The notes under the pieces are model-generated. The model was given only the letters and a program-made list of their open reading frames with translations, was not told the origin of the DNA and did no database searches. A DNA stretch of 64,000 nucleotides from an uncultured Lachnospiraceae bacterium (lineage in GTDB: Bacteria; Bacillota; Clostridia; Lachnospirales; Lachnospiraceae), in assembly GCA_902788035.1 (NCBI GenBank), contig CADAIL010000001.1, positions 141,943-205,942 on the forward strand, read 5' to 3'. Numbering within the stretch: position 1 is the stretch's first letter; every line of letters starts with the position of its first letter. Shown here in pieces: positions 8,855-18,854 of the stretch. A program made the position numbers and the translations under genes.

Positions 8855-9985
8855 TTACAGACTGCTCTTGATTTTGTCGGCACAGGAGACGATCCAGTCG
8901 TGAAGCTGAGATTTCTCACTGTCGGAGAGAGACCATATCCACTTGTCGTATTCAAGCTCTGTCTTCCAGTCAACAGAACCTTCGAACTGAGGAGGATTCT
9001 CGCTAAGGCATGCGTCATTCAGGAGCTTTGCATCCCACCGGGAGGCAAAGCTCTTATATCTCTTAACACGTTCTTTCACGCATTCTTCAAGAGTTTCCAA
9101 TGCTCCGGCGTAAACTTGTGACAGTTCTTCGTCATTGCAGATTTCACTGCGTTTCAGTCTTATCTGTGTGTACCAGGCTTTCAGCGCGTAAAGCTGTGCA
9201 AGATACTCAATGTTGCTCTCACGCACCGTGTGGATATGCTTTTCCGAAGGCATAGTATTATTATAGGAGAAGGCCTTCTCAAAGCTTAATCTGTCGCCGG
9301 AATACATGGTCTCATCCGGAACTGACTTACGAACGACCTGGCCTGCAATGGTCATGGCGCCGAAACCAATTTCCTTTGGTCCTACAATGCCGCTCATACC
9401 GCCAAGGAAGATGGGCGGTTTGTCGAGAAATACGCCCTCGGTGACAGTGCCGATCAGAGATGGGGTCGCCTTATCACCGGATTCGCCCCAGGGTGTGAAG
9501 TTGAAGTGGATGAATCCGCTGCCTACCTCCGTGTGGACCTTACGGGAAAGACCGCCGGAAAGAAGGGCGTCACAGAAGTTAATGAGAGAACCCATGGTAA
9601 CACCGTACATCATAATTGTCTGCTTGAGACCCACAGCGTGGGCTGTGTTGGCTTCTTCCTCAAGAAGCGTACCGCCGCGGAAATGGCAGTTGCCGCCCGC
9701 CTTGGCACGCGGGAGCAGCGTACACTCTGTGACGTAACCGCTCGCTATGGACGCACCTTTCCCGATCACGGAATCGTTTACACAAGCCGGACCCTCGGTG
9801 CCTATTTTTGCGCCCGAACCTATGAGCGTGCGGCTCCCTGTTAAGCGTACACCGGGGTATAAAACACAGCCGGGATAGATTCTGTCAAGATCAACATCCG
9901 GGGATACGTAAACCTGTCTCGGGTCAACTATTATAACTCCTTTTTCCTCAAGTTTTTTTAAAGTGCTTTCGATACTGTAATTCAT
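8855..9985 (-). CDS. left-handed beta-helix UDP-GlcNAc pyrophosphorylase-like protein
   Basis: 376 residues, SD AAAGGAG. Hexapeptide-repeat-like turns (GCVLYPGVRLTG, TLIGSGAKIG, SVIGKGASIASG) indicate a left-handed parallel beta-helix as in GlmU-type acyl/nucleotidyl transferases. The full sequence matches the stand-alone proteins annotated in Clostridia as UDP-N-acetylglucosamine pyrophosphorylase-related, though the classical N-terminal nucleotidyltransferase domain of GlmU is absent. The C-terminal 130 residues are helical and charged. Substrate and reaction are uncertain. It is not in an evident operon. Confidence 0.7.
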   Translation of the reverse strand: MNYSIESTLKKLEEKGVIIVDPRQVYVSPDVDLDRIYPGCVLYPGVRLTGSRTLIGSGAKIGTEGPACVNDSVIGKGASIASGYVTECTLLPRAKAGGNCHFRGGTLLEEEANTAHAVGLKQTIMMYGVTMGSLINFCDALLSGGLSRKVHTEVGSGFIHFNFTPWGESGDKATPSLIGTVTEGVFLDKPPIFLGGMSGIVGPKEIGFGAMTIAGQVVRKSVPDETMYSGDRLSFEKAFSYNNTMPSEKHIHTVRESNIEYLAQLYALKAWYTQIRLKRSEICNDEELSQVYAGALETLEECVKERVKRYKSFASRWDAKLLNDACLSENPPQFEGSVDWKTELEYDKWIWSLSDSEKSQLHDWIVSCADKIKSSL

Positions 9986-10094
9986 ATTATGCTCCTTTGG
10001 AAATACTGTTTTTTGTGAGCAGTTCGGGATTGAAACTTTTTTGATACTTCAAGATACTTTAATGCTCTGAATTGTATCACAGTAAACAGTGTGT

Positions 10095-12260
10095 TTACAA
10101 GGTTGAATCGGTCTTGCCGCCGCCAGTTCTCCTTCCGGATCCTGATGACCGCCTTACCGTCTTTTTCTTATAAAACTGGGCAGCGTAATCATAACACTGC
10201 TTGAGCTGATACTGATTATTGAGACTCTTCACGGCATTTGTTCTTCTTGCGACGAATCCGTTCAGCTTATTCATGTATTCTTCAGTCGTGATAGAACCTT
10301 CAGCAACTCCTGTCAGACCTTTTTCCCAGCTTGCTGTGAGCTCGGCGTTGAGAAGCGGGCGGATCGACGCGTTGACTGTGTCGTAGACCATTTCCCCGAG
10401 AAGCTCAGGTGTGATGACCTGGGTCTTTTTATTGAGGGCAAGATACTCGATGGTAACAAGCTTTTTCAGAATCTCCGCCCTCGTAGCCGATGTGCCTATA
10501 CCTGAGCCCTTGATCTGTTCCCTCAGACTTTCATCCTCGATGAGCTGGCCGGCATTTTCCATTGCGAGGATCATTGACCCGGATGTGTATCTCTTGGGCG
10601 GCGAGGTTTCACCCTCTTTGATCGTAAGTGAGTCAACGGGCAAATGCGCACCTTTCTTCAGCTTTGATATATCCACGCCGGGTGCAATTTCAGTGTTCTC
10701 ATTTTGCTCATCGGACGTTTTTCCGCTTTTTGCTGATTTATCTCCGCCTGTAACTTTCAGCCAGCCCTCCTTCACCAGCACTTTGGAATTGGCAAAGAAG
10801 CTCTCACGTCCCAGCATGATTGTTATCGCGGTCTTGTCATATTCAGCCGGCGGATAAAAGATCGCTAGGAAACGCCTGCATATGGTCTCGTAGACGCTCC
10901 GTGCTGTCTGAGAAAGCGAATTCAGGTTCTGAAGACCCTGACCGGTCGGAATGATCGCGTAGTGATCTGTGATTGCCTTATCGTTGGTGTAGCGTGTGTT
11001 TGCGATCTTTTTCCATGTCTCGCCGGCAAGAACTTCGGCAGCGAAGTCTCCTATGGAAGGAGCACTGCCCTGGCCTGTGCCGAGTTTAGTGAGCCCTGTA
11101 AGGTTCCTGCCTATCTCCTTGGCGACTGCGCTTGACAGCACGCGGGCATCGGTCCTCGGATACGTAGTAAGCTTCTTTTCGTACAGTTCCTGGGCGATTT
11201 GCAGAGTCTGGTCAGGTGAGATCTTGAACATGCGCGAACAGTCATTTTGAAGTTCGGCCAGGTTATAGAGCATCGGCGCATTCTTCTTTTCCTTCCGTCT
11301 GGTAATTGCCGCAACTATGCCCTCGTAGGGATCGACCTGTTTCAGCTTCGCAATGAGCGCTTCGGCATCTTCCCTCTTACGGAATCCGTTTTCCTTGTAG
11401 AGAAGCGGAGACAGATTAAATTCGTTTGCTTCAGATTCCTGTCCCCCAGCCGTTTTCTGAGAGGTCTCGGGTTTAGGTCCATCCGCATTTGCTGAAGGTT
11501 TCCCTATGTAGTACTCACTTGGAGGAACTGCCCGCCACTCGGCTTCAATGCCGCCGAACACCCCGATTACCCTGTAGAACGGTGTCTTGACAAAGCTGCG
11601 GATCTCCCTCTCGCGGCGAACGACCATTCCGAGTACACATGTCATTACGCGGCCGACAGCCACGGCCTTCCACTTTCCGCCTAGATAATCTGTGATACCG
11701 CTGCCGTACTTTAGCGTGAGGACACGCGAAAAATTAATTCCCATGAGATAGTCTTCCTTGGCTCTCAGGTAGGCTGAGTCGCTGAGGTTGTTGTAAGTCT
11801 CGAGCGGTTTTGCTTCACGGATGCCGCGGGATATCTCTTCATCAGTAAACGAATCAATCCATACTCGTCGTCTGTCTTTATTTTTGACAGAGGCCGGGGC
11901 CATCATTTCTACCAGACGGTAAATGTATTCTCCTTCTCGACCGGAGTCGGTACAGACATAGATTGTCCCGACATCTTCGCGGGCCAGAAGGCCGCTCACA
12001 ATGTTGAACTGCTTGCTCACTGAGGGGATTATCTCGTACTTGAACTCCTCGGGAAGGAAAGGAAGGTTATTGAGGCTCCATTTTTTATACTTCATATCGT
12101 ATTTTTCCGGGTAGCTCATGGTCACAAGATGGCCGACACACCAGGTGACGACATAATCCTCTGACTCAATGTAGCCGTCCCTCCTCGGATCGTTTACTTT
12201 GAGGGCACGGGCAAATTCCTGGGCGACGCTCGGTTTTTCCGCGATAAAAAGTGATTTCAA
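10095..12260 (-). CDS. topB: DNA topoisomerase III
   Basis: 721 residues, type IA topoisomerase that passes and decatenates single strands. The TOPRIM domain begins at residue 1 (KSLFIAEKPSVAQEFAR) with the acidic motif CTDSGREGEYI near residue 105. The catalytic Tyr is in LTTYPRTDARVLS at about residue 367. C-terminal TopoIII features such as GIGTSATRAEILKKL are present; no zinc fingers are seen, and the end is a short Arg/Ser/Gly tail. The start is TTG (12260) with AGGAG 10 bases upstream; the nearby ATG is out of frame. Confidence 0.95.
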   Translation of the reverse strand: MKSLFIAEKPSVAQEFARALKVNDPRRDGYIESEDYVVTWCVGHLVTMSYPEKYDMKYKKWSLNNLPFLPEEFKYEIIPSVSKQFNIVSGLLAREDVGTIYVCTDSGREGEYIYRLVEMMAPASVKNKDRRRVWIDSFTDEEISRGIREAKPLETYNNLSDSAYLRAKEDYLMGINFSRVLTLKYGSGITDYLGGKWKAVAVGRVMTCVLGMVVRREREIRSFVKTPFYRVIGVFGGIEAEWRAVPPSEYYIGKPSANADGPKPETSQKTAGGQESEANEFNLSPLLYKENGFRKREDAEALIAKLKQVDPYEGIVAAITRRKEKKNAPMLYNLAELQNDCSRMFKISPDQTLQIAQELYEKKLTTYPRTDARVLSSAVAKEIGRNLTGLTKLGTGQGSAPSIGDFAAEVLAGETWKKIANTRYTNDKAITDHYAIIPTGQGLQNLNSLSQTARSVYETICRRFLAIFYPPAEYDKTAITIMLGRESFFANSKVLVKEGWLKVTGGDKSAKSGKTSDEQNENTEIAPGVDISKLKKGAHLPVDSLTIKEGETSPPKRYTSGSMILAMENAGQLIEDESLREQIKGSGIGTSATRAEILKKLVTIEYLALNKKTQVITPELLGEMVYDTVNASIRPLLNAELTASWEKGLTGVAEGSITTEEYMNKLNGFVARRTNAVKSLNNQYQLKQCYDYAAQFYKKKTVRRSSGSGRRTGGGKTDSTL

Positions 12261-12277
12261 TTGGATTCATCTCCTTA

Positions 12278-12321
12278 ATTGTAAATAGGGCTTTTGCCGC
12301 CGGACCGGCAGCATAAGCCCT
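12278..12321 (-). terminator. terminator after asd
   Basis: Minus strand hairpin AGGGCTT...TGCTGCCGG / GGCGGCA..AAGCCCT followed by a weak T-rich tail (ATTTACAATT), between asd and topB. Confidence 0.6.
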
Positions 12322-12398
12322 GTGATTTACTGAGTTTCGTAAAAAGATTCAGGAATGCCCACCTTTTGCAGAAGCTGGCCTCCCAATACTTAGATGAA

Positions 12399-13484
12399 TT
12401 ATTTGGCCTTGATATAGCCGAGAGCCGTGAGCATCTCCGCGCTCTCAACAGCACCGCCGGCAGCGCCGCGCAGCGTATTGTGAGAAAGACCGACGAACTT
12501 GAAATCAAAGATGTTGTCTTCGCGGAGGCGGCCGATCGTTACTCCCATACCGCCTTCAAAGTTCACATCTTCAAGTACCTGCGGACGGTTGTCCTCCTCA
12601 CGGTACTGAACGAACTGCTTCGGAGCGTGCGGAAGCTCGTATTTCTGCGGCAGGCCTTTGAAGTTGACGATTCTGTCGATGAGCTCCTCTTTGGTCGGCT
12701 TCTTGGCAAAGCTGATGGAAACAGTCGCTGTGTGGCCGTTTAGGACCGGAACGCGGATACATTGAGCGGAGATCACGGGGCTGTCGGCCTTGACGATCTC
12801 ACCGCCCTCGATGTGGCCGAGGACCTTCAGCGGCTCCTGTTCAGACTTTTCTTCCTCACCGCCGATATACGGGATGATGTTGCCGACCATCTCCGGCCAG
12901 TCCTTGAAAGTCTTGCCCGCGCCTGAGATAGCCTGATATGTGGACACAACGACCTTAGTCGGCTCAAACTCTTTCCATGCGGCAAGACACGGGATGTAGC
13001 TCTGGATCGAGCAGTTCGGCTTTACGGCGATGAAGCCCCGTGTCGTGCCGAGACGTTTTTTCTGAGCTTCGATGATCTCATAGTGCTGCGGATTGATTTC
13101 CGGAATGACCATCGGGACATCCGGTGTCCAGCGGTGAGCGCTGTTGTTGGAGACGACAGGTGTCTCTGTCTTTGCGTACTTTTCCTCGATTTCGCGGATC
13201 TCATCTTTTTTCATATTGACCGCGGAGAACACGAAATCGACCTGGGATGTCACATCTTCGATCTCGTCGATGTTCTTAACAATCATGTCTTTAACGAATT
13301 CCGGCATCGGAGTATCCATCTTCCACTTATCGCCGACTGCTTCCGCATATGTTTTACCCGCGCTGCGGCTGCTTGCCGCCAGGACCTTTATATCATACCA
13401 CGGATGGTCTGCGAGAAGTGTGATAAAGCGCTGACCGACCATGCCTGTTGCTCCGAGAATGCCTACTCTAAGTTTTTCTGCCAT
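12399..13484 (-). CDS. asd: aspartate-semialdehyde dehydrogenase
   Basis: 361 residues. The ATG at 13484 is chosen over 13517 because GAGGAGGG lies 8 bases before it and the family begins here (KLRVGILGATGMVGQRFI, an NADP-binding Rossmann motif). The catalytic Cys is in VKPNCSIQSYIP at about residue 157, and the substrate-binding VPVLNGHTATV is present. It reduces aspartyl phosphate to the semialdehyde for lysine, methionine and threonine synthesis. This is the archaeal/fungal-like subclass in length and motif. It is the last gene of the run dehydrogenase-queH-argH-asd. Confidence 0.94.
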   Translation of the reverse strand: MAEKLRVGILGATGMVGQRFITLLADHPWYDIKVLAASSRSAGKTYAEAVGDKWKMDTPMPEFVKDMIVKNIDEIEDVTSQVDFVFSAVNMKKDEIREIEEKYAKTETPVVSNNSAHRWTPDVPMVIPEINPQHYEIIEAQKKRLGTTRGFIAVKPNCSIQSYIPCLAAWKEFEPTKVVVSTYQAISGAGKTFKDWPEMVGNIIPYIGGEEEKSEQEPLKVLGHIEGGEIVKADSPVISAQCIRVPVLNGHTATVSISFAKKPTKEELIDRIVNFKGLPQKYELPHAPKQFVQYREEDNRPQVLEDVNFEGGMGVTIGRLREDNIFDFKFVGLSHNTLRGAAGGAVESAEMLTALGYIKAK

Positions 13485-13552
13485 AATAATACCCTCCTCG
13501 TCGATTTCGACATACATAACACTTTAATCTTATAAAGCCCTGAAGTCAAGTG

Positions 13553-14947
13553 TCATTTGCCAATTATCGAGTTTCGTGCCTCCTCTATAAATCTCAAAGA
13601 CGCGGCAATCTCTTCCGACATGGCACCCGGAGCGCCCTTTGTCGTTCTCTGTTCGACACATGTCCCGAGAGAAATTGCCTCATAGATATCACTGTCAAAA
13701 ACATCACATTCAGCCTTCCACTCATCCAGTGTGAGGTCGTCCATCGCGATATCCTTTTCGATGCATTTAAGGACGAGCCGGCCGATAATGCTGTGAGCAT
13801 CGCGGAACGGGACACCTTTCCTGACCAGATAATCAGCCGCGTCCGTAGCGTTCGTAAATCCGCCGCGCGCTGATCTTGCCATACGGTCCCTGTTGAAGGC
13901 CGTGGAAGCAAGCATACCTGCCATGAGGTGAATACAGCTCTTCGTTGTATCGATGGCGTCAAATGTCATTTCCTTATCCTCCTGCATATCTTTATTATAG
14001 GCAAGAGGAATTCCCTTCATGACAGTAAGCATGGTCGTGAGCGCTCCGTAGACCCTGCCGGTCTTACCGCGGATGAGCTCAGCAATATCCGGATTCTTTT
14101 TCTGCGGCATAATGCTGCTCCCGGTCGCGTACGTATCATCAAGCTCGATAAATCTGTACTCATTGCTGTTCCAGATGATTATCTCCTCGCTCAGTCTTGA
14201 AAGATGCATCATAACCGTTGCGAGCGCGCTCAGAAATTCAATAACATAATCTCTGTCGGATACTCCGTCCATCGAATTGTCGCACGCTCGGTCAAAACCG
14301 AGAAGCTTTGCCGTGTATTCCCGGTCGAGTGGATATGTCGTTCCGGCAAGAGCGCCGCTGCCGAGCGGGCATACGTTCATGCGCTGCCTGATCGAGCGGA
14401 TCCTCTCGAAGTCTCTTCGGAACATTTCGAAATACGCGCCGAAGTGGTGAGCGAGCGTGACAGGCTGTGCTTTCTGCAAATGCGTAAAGCCCGGCATATA
14501 CGTATGCTCATTATCCTTCATGATATCGCATATTGTTTCAAGCAGAGCGAGAAGCAGCTCTGATGTATCATCAATCTCATCCCGGACATAGAGTCTCATG
14601 TCGAGGGCAACCTGGTCGTTGCGGCTTCGACCGGTGTGAAGCTTCTTGCCCGCGTCGCCGATTCTCTCTGTCAGGACTGCTTCAACAAAAGAGTGAATAT
14701 CTTCGTAGGTGCTGCCGATAGTAAGCACACCCTCGTCGACGTCCTTCTCAATGCTGTCAAGCCCCGCAAGGATCTGATCTCTTTCAGCTTCGGTCAGGAT
14801 CTGCTGCTTTGCAAGCATTCGTACATGAGCACGGCTCCCGCGAACGTCCTGATGGAAGAATTTCTGATCAAATCCGATTGACTGATTGAAATTGTAAACA
14901 AGCTGGTCTGTCTGCTTTGTGAAGCGACCGCCCCATAACTGAGCCAT
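13553..14947 (-). CDS. argH: argininosuccinate lyase
   Basis: 464 residues, SD AGGAGG. Cleaves argininosuccinate to arginine and fumarate. The fumarase/aspartase superfamily signature GSSIMPQKKNPDIAEL is at about residue 280, with HTGRSRNDQVA near 105 and TDAADYLVRKG near 365. Full length for the family. Argininosuccinate synthase is not adjacent in the window, so the arg genes are split or argG lies elsewhere. Confidence 0.96.
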   Translation of the reverse strand: MAQLWGGRFTKQTDQLVYNFNQSIGFDQKFFHQDVRGSRAHVRMLAKQQILTEAERDQILAGLDSIEKDVDEGVLTIGSTYEDIHSFVEAVLTERIGDAGKKLHTGRSRNDQVALDMRLYVRDEIDDTSELLLALLETICDIMKDNEHTYMPGFTHLQKAQPVTLAHHFGAYFEMFRRDFERIRSIRQRMNVCPLGSGALAGTTYPLDREYTAKLLGFDRACDNSMDGVSDRDYVIEFLSALATVMMHLSRLSEEIIIWNSNEYRFIELDDTYATGSSIMPQKKNPDIAELIRGKTGRVYGALTTMLTVMKGIPLAYNKDMQEDKEMTFDAIDTTKSCIHLMAGMLASTAFNRDRMARSARGGFTNATDAADYLVRKGVPFRDAHSIIGRLVLKCIEKDIAMDDLTLDEWKAECDVFDSDIYEAISLGTCVEQRTTKGAPGAMSEEIAASLRFIEEARNSIIGK

Positions 14948-14996
14948 ATTGAACCTCCTGAGTGTTTATGTATTAAAATCCTGTGTTCTGTATAGA

Positions 14997-15623
14997 TCAC
15001 TGCCTGTTCTCAGCATCTCTCTTCGAAAAGACGCATCCGCAATAATTCTGTCTGTATAATCCGTATTCCGCAGACAACTCCGTGGACCTTAGGAATCCGC
15101 CTTTTTTCTTGAAATCTGACGGAAGCCAGACAGTCCCTGTCTCTTCAGCGACCCTAAATCCGATTTCGTTCAGTTTCTGAGCGTTTTTAAGCGGGCTGAT
15201 CGTGAGTGTCGTGGTGAAATAATCATACGCTCCCTGCCTTGCGTATTCCGCCGCCTCCCGGATCCGAAGCTCATAGCATTTGAAACACCGCTCCCCACCT
15301 TCGGGACATTTCTCGAGGCCTCTGGAAATTTCCCAAAATTTCTCCGGCTCATAGTTGCCGGCAACAAAAGTGACAGGGTGCAAATGCGACTGCTCCGAGA
15401 CCAGTCTCGAAAGCTCCTCTTCGCGATGCCTGTATTCTGCCTCATCCGTGATATTCGGATTGTAATATAGATCCGTGATCACGAAGTACTCTGAGAGATA
15501 CTCCAGGCAATAGGAACTGCAGGGTGCGCAGCAGCTGTGCAGGAGCAGGGTCGGTACCCTATTTTCTTTTTTGTTTTTATCAATTATTTTTTCCAGCTCT
15601 CGCTGATAATTTATCTTGTTCAT
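14997..15623 (-). CDS. queH: epoxyqueuosine reductase QueH
   Basis: 208 residues, DUF208/QueH family, catalysing the last step of queuosine synthesis on tRNA independently of QueG. The hallmark Cys pairs are visible: HSCCAPCSSYCLEYL at about residues 29-43, CPEGGERCFKCYELR near 120, and the C-terminal NYCGCVFS pair; these bind Fe-S and a second metal in the family. Its SD site is weak. It lies 33 bases after the 2-hydroxyacid dehydrogenase gene and 49 before argH. Confidence 0.92.
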   Translation of the reverse strand: MNKINYQRELEKIIDKNKKENRVPTLLLHSCCAPCSSYCLEYLSEYFVITDLYYNPNITDEAEYRHREEELSRLVSEQSHLHPVTFVAGNYEPEKFWEISRGLEKCPEGGERCFKCYELRIREAAEYARQGAYDYFTTTLTISPLKNAQKLNEIGFRVAEETGTVWLPSDFKKKGGFLRSTELSAEYGLYRQNYCGCVFSKRDAENRQ

Positions 15624-15656
15624 AGTCTGCTGAAGACCGCCGTGAAATTCATTTGA

Positions 15657-16613
15657 TCAGAATTTCCGGTAACCCGTCTCAAAATCCACCTGATTGATCA
15701 GCTCTCCCCCGCTCACGAAGGCGGCAAGATTGCTGCAGGCAATCTCAATGATTCTGTCATATGTGTGTCTTAAGTGATAGAAGCCGCTGATGTGGGGAGT
15801 CAGGATCAGATTCGGGCAATCCCACAGAATGCTGTCCTCAGGCAGCGGCTCAGGGTCAGTGACATCGATGCATGCACCGGCGATCACATGATTCTTAAGC
15901 GCGTCCGCCAGGACTTCGGTCTCAATGAGATTACCGCGTCCGATATTGGCAAGCACAGCTGTCTTCTTCATACGTCCGACCCGCTCCCTGTCGAAGAGGT
16001 GATATGTCTCTTTTGTGGCCGGCAGAGCGCAGGCGACAAAGTCCGCCTCGGGAAGGAAACGGTCGATATCTTCCATTGTGCCCGAATCTATCATATAATC
16101 AGCCGGTTCCACCTTGTGTCTGCGGATTCCGATAACACGGCTTCCGAGGGCAGCCATTCTTCTGCCGAATTCTGTGCCTATATCTCCCGCCCCGATCACC
16201 AGAGTCGTTGATCCGTAAATACCTGTGACTCCGCCTTCGTCGCGCCAGATATGGTTCTTCCTGTTTTCCTCATACATATTCAGCTTTTTGATCAGCATCA
16301 GGATCTGAGCAAGCATGTGTTCAGCCAGGGCAACACCGTAAGCACCGGTCGCGTTGCACAGGATCGTGTTCGGTGACAGAACGCCGGGAACACAGAATTC
16401 ATTTGAGCCCGCTGAATTCAACTGGAGCAGCTTTAGTCTGGGTGAAGCCTTGATTCTGTTCGTCGGTACATTGCCGATGATGATGTCAGAAGCGGCAATC
16501 ATTTCTTCAGTTACATTGGGGTTCTGCATGCAAGTGAACTCGGCTTCCGGTGCTGCTTGGCGAAAGCATGCCATCTCTTTCTCAGTGACGGGAATCGTAA
16601 TCAGAATCTGCAT
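15657..16613 (-). CDS. D-2-hydroxyacid dehydrogenase
   Basis: 318 residues from the ATG at 16613, which has GGAAGGAG 6 bases before it; the longer frame to 16694 is not supported. NAD-dependent family: a Rossmann motif in TLVIGAGDIGTEFGRRMAALG (about 140), the catalytic Arg in LANIGRGNLIETEVL (about 225), the Glu in DVTDPEPLP and the His in LTPHISGFYH. The exact substrate is not readable; hydroxyacid reductases with this short N-terminal domain include phosphonate and glyoxylate reductase relatives. Possibly co-transcribed with queH. Confidence 0.88.
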   Translation of the reverse strand: MQILITIPVTEKEMACFRQAAPEAEFTCMQNPNVTEEMIAASDIIIGNVPTNRIKASPRLKLLQLNSAGSNEFCVPGVLSPNTILCNATGAYGVALAEHMLAQILMLIKKLNMYEENRKNHIWRDEGGVTGIYGSTTLVIGAGDIGTEFGRRMAALGSRVIGIRRHKVEPADYMIDSGTMEDIDRFLPEADFVACALPATKETYHLFDRERVGRMKKTAVLANIGRGNLIETEVLADALKNHVIAGACIDVTDPEPLPEDSILWDCPNLILTPHISGFYHLRHTYDRIIEIACSNLAAFVSGGELINQVDFETGYRKF

Positions 16614-16720
16614 AACTGCTCCTTCCAAATATTTAAAATTTTTGATAAAATATGGAACGCGTGTAAATGTACAAGGGATTATAACACATTGCAAATACGT
16701 TTGGAAAGGCGGAACAACAA

Positions 16721-17206
16721 ATGAATTATCTTGAGCGTGCCCGCGAATTCTTCAGGAATGACCACTATGCGACGGATGCGACCGGCATTGTCATTGAAAA
16801 GGCCTGTGACGGGTATTCTGAAATCTCTCTCAAAATCGATAAGAGGCACCAGAACGGTATTGGACAGGTGATGGGGGCGGTGTATTCGACATTGGTCGAT
16901 TTTTCATTTGCAATTGCGTCCAATTTCGACAGACCTATGACTGTCACGCTCCAGTCCTCCATCACATTTATGAATGCGTGCCGGGGCGACACTCTTTTTG
17001 CGTCATGTAGACGGGCAAATGAAGGCGGACGTACATGTTTCTATGATGTTCATGTGACGGACAACGTTGGCACGCAGATCGTGCAGGCGACCGTCACCGG
17101 CTATAAGCTTTCTTCCAATTTTTCGCATCCTATGAGCGAAGGTGAGGATCCTTACCGCGAACAGCAGCTGCTGCTTGATCGGGCAATGAGCGCATCCGCA
17201 AAATAA
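16721..17206 (+). CDS. PaaI-type hotdog thioesterase
   Basis: 161 residues, SD GGAAAGG. The hotdog fold of acyl-CoA thioesterases is recognisable from residues about 40-125: HQNGIGQVMGAVYSTLVDFSFAIASN carries the helix with a conserved Asp, and VTLQSSITFMNACRGDTLFASC the strand pair typical of PaaI/YigI. The Asp/Asn catalytic position seems replaced by context GQVMGAVYSTLVD, so activity is likely but not sure. It is divergent from the dehydrogenase gene, sharing a 107-base upstream region. Confidence 0.82.
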   Translation: MNYLERAREFFRNDHYATDATGIVIEKACDGYSEISLKIDKRHQNGIGQVMGAVYSTLVDFSFAIASNFDRPMTVTLQSSITFMNACRGDTLFASCRRANEGGRTCFYDVHVTDNVGTQIVQATVTGYKLSSNFSHPMSEGEDPYREQQLLLDRAMSASAK

Positions 17207-17280
17207 AACGAGGTATCGCCATATGCGATACAGATCGTCCGTAAACCTTGGGCTGCCGCACGGCGGCGGAAAACCCAAAA

Positions 17281-17320
17281 CGAAAAAAGGGCTGTCGCTT
17301 TAAGGCGACAGCTCTTTTTT
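17281..17320. terminator. bidirectional terminator
   Basis: AAAAAAGGGCTGTCGC and GCGACAGCTCTTTTTT pair around TTTAAG, giving T-runs on both strands; it separates the convergent thioesterase and symporter genes. The upstream bases 17250-17280 hold a second GC-rich hairpin. Confidence 0.9.
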
Positions 17321-17339
17321 CGTTCGAAGATTTTATTAA

Positions 17340-18755
17340 TTATTTCCAGCAGGTAACATCCGGATCATCGATGCCGATGTTTTTAGAATGGAACTCAGGA
17401 TTCTTTCCTTCCGCTCTCTGCTTCTCATAGTCTTTAAGAGCATCAATTGCAAAATGGCCGAGGATTACGCAGGCCGGCAGATTGATGATGGTCATACCGC
17501 CCATGGTGATATCGGCGATCGCCCATACAGCCTCCATCTTCATCAGCGCGCCGACAAAGATGACAACGACGCATCCGGCATAAAAGATCTTCATGAAGAG
17601 CTCACCCGGCATATTCTTATTATTCAGGAACGCAAGAGCGTTGTCGCAATAATAAAGGTTGCCGAGCAGCGTTGTGAATGCGAAGAGGACCATGGCCACT
17701 GTGATGAAGATCGGGCCTATGCCTCCGAATACAGAGGAGATCGCGTTCTGGACATACGCAGCGCCGGCCACCTCCGGAGTGTGTGCGACACCCGTGCTGA
17801 GGCACATGAGAGCTGTAGCCGTGCACAGGAGCATTGTGTCAATATAGACGGAAATAGTCTGCACAAGACCCTGCTTGGACGGATGAGAGACATCCGCGGC
17901 TGCGGAGGCATTCGGAGCCGAACCTACGCCCGCCTCATTGGAGAAAAGACCTCTCTTGATGCCGAAAACCATGCAGGAACCGGAGATACCGCCGAAGATG
18001 GCCTTAAAATTGAAAGCGTCCGCTAAAATCTCACCGAACATTGCCGGGATATGTGTGATATTAAGAACCAGCACAATAAGGGACACAACGACATAGAAAA
18101 GTCCCATCACCGGAACGATGATCTCTGTGATATGAACGATTCTTTTACCGCCGCCAAACAGACAGTAGCCTGTGAGGGCTGCCAGGATTCCGCCGACGAT
18201 GACAGGTGTCAGGCTGCTGTACCAGCTGTATACCGCAAATGTAGACTGCAGATTATATGAGCACAGCAGGTTAAAGCCGAACGCGTAAGTGAGGATCAGG
18301 AATATCGAGAACAGGCAGGCCGGGATGCGTGAGTGCATGGCTTTTTCGATATAATAAGCCGGACCGCCGTAAAAACCGCCGTTTTCGTCATGCTTTTTGA
18401 ATATCTGAGCGAGCGTGCTCTCCATGTATGCGGAGGCAGCGCCGATGATGCACATCACCCACATCCAGAATACCGCGCCGGCTCCGCCAAGGCAGATCGC
18501 GGTCGAGACGCCGACAATGTTGCCCGTGCCGACTCGGGAAGCGGTGGAGACCATCAGGGCCTGGAATGAGGAAACACTCTTGCCGTCCTCGTTTTTCGGC
18601 GGCTCCATGACGATTCCGCAGGCATGCTTAAAGAGACGGATCTGCACGAAGTTTGTCCTGAACGTAAAATAGAGACCGGCCGCGGCCATGACGATGATCA
18701 GGATCGGCGCGTACATGATGTCGTCGATTTTGTTGAGTATGTCAGTTATTGTCAT
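17340..18755 (-). CDS. alanine/glycine:cation symporter (AGCS family)
   Basis: 471 residues, SD AAAGGAG. Sodium- or proton-coupled uptake of alanine or glycine. The AGCS signature is clear: SVSSFQALMVSTASRVGTGN near residue 60, GGPAYYIEKAM near 130, and GLFSNEAGVGSAPNASAAAD near 270. About 10-11 membrane segments can be read. Full length. It lies 99 bases before the next symporter gene on the same strand; no glycine riboswitch is visible upstream. Confidence 0.95.
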   Translation of the reverse strand: MTITDILNKIDDIMYAPILIIVMAAAGLYFTFRTNFVQIRLFKHACGIVMEPPKNEDGKSVSSFQALMVSTASRVGTGNIVGVSTAICLGGAGAVFWMWVMCIIGAASAYMESTLAQIFKKHDENGGFYGGPAYYIEKAMHSRIPACLFSIFLILTYAFGFNLLCSYNLQSTFAVYSWYSSLTPVIVGGILAALTGYCLFGGGKRIVHITEIIVPVMGLFYVVVSLIVLVLNITHIPAMFGEILADAFNFKAIFGGISGSCMVFGIKRGLFSNEAGVGSAPNASAAADVSHPSKQGLVQTISVYIDTMLLCTATALMCLSTGVAHTPEVAGAAYVQNAISSVFGGIGPIFITVAMVLFAFTTLLGNLYYCDNALAFLNNKNMPGELFMKIFYAGCVVVIFVGALMKMEAVWAIADITMGGMTIINLPACVILGHFAIDALKDYEKQRAEGKNPEFHSKNIGIDDPDVTCWK

Positions 18756-18854
18756 TATAATACCCTCTCCTTTGGATTATGGTAATTGGATGAGCCGGCA
18801 GACCGTTTCAGAGCCGTATTTTGGAATCAGGTAGCAGCCCGCATGAACTGTGCT

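Noticed and set aside
12275..12508. Small minus-strand frame between asd and topB
   Set aside because: Overlaps the asd terminator and the asd end in another frame.
17388..18026. Plus-strand frame inside the AGCS symporter
   Set aside because: Shadow of a well-supported transporter gene.
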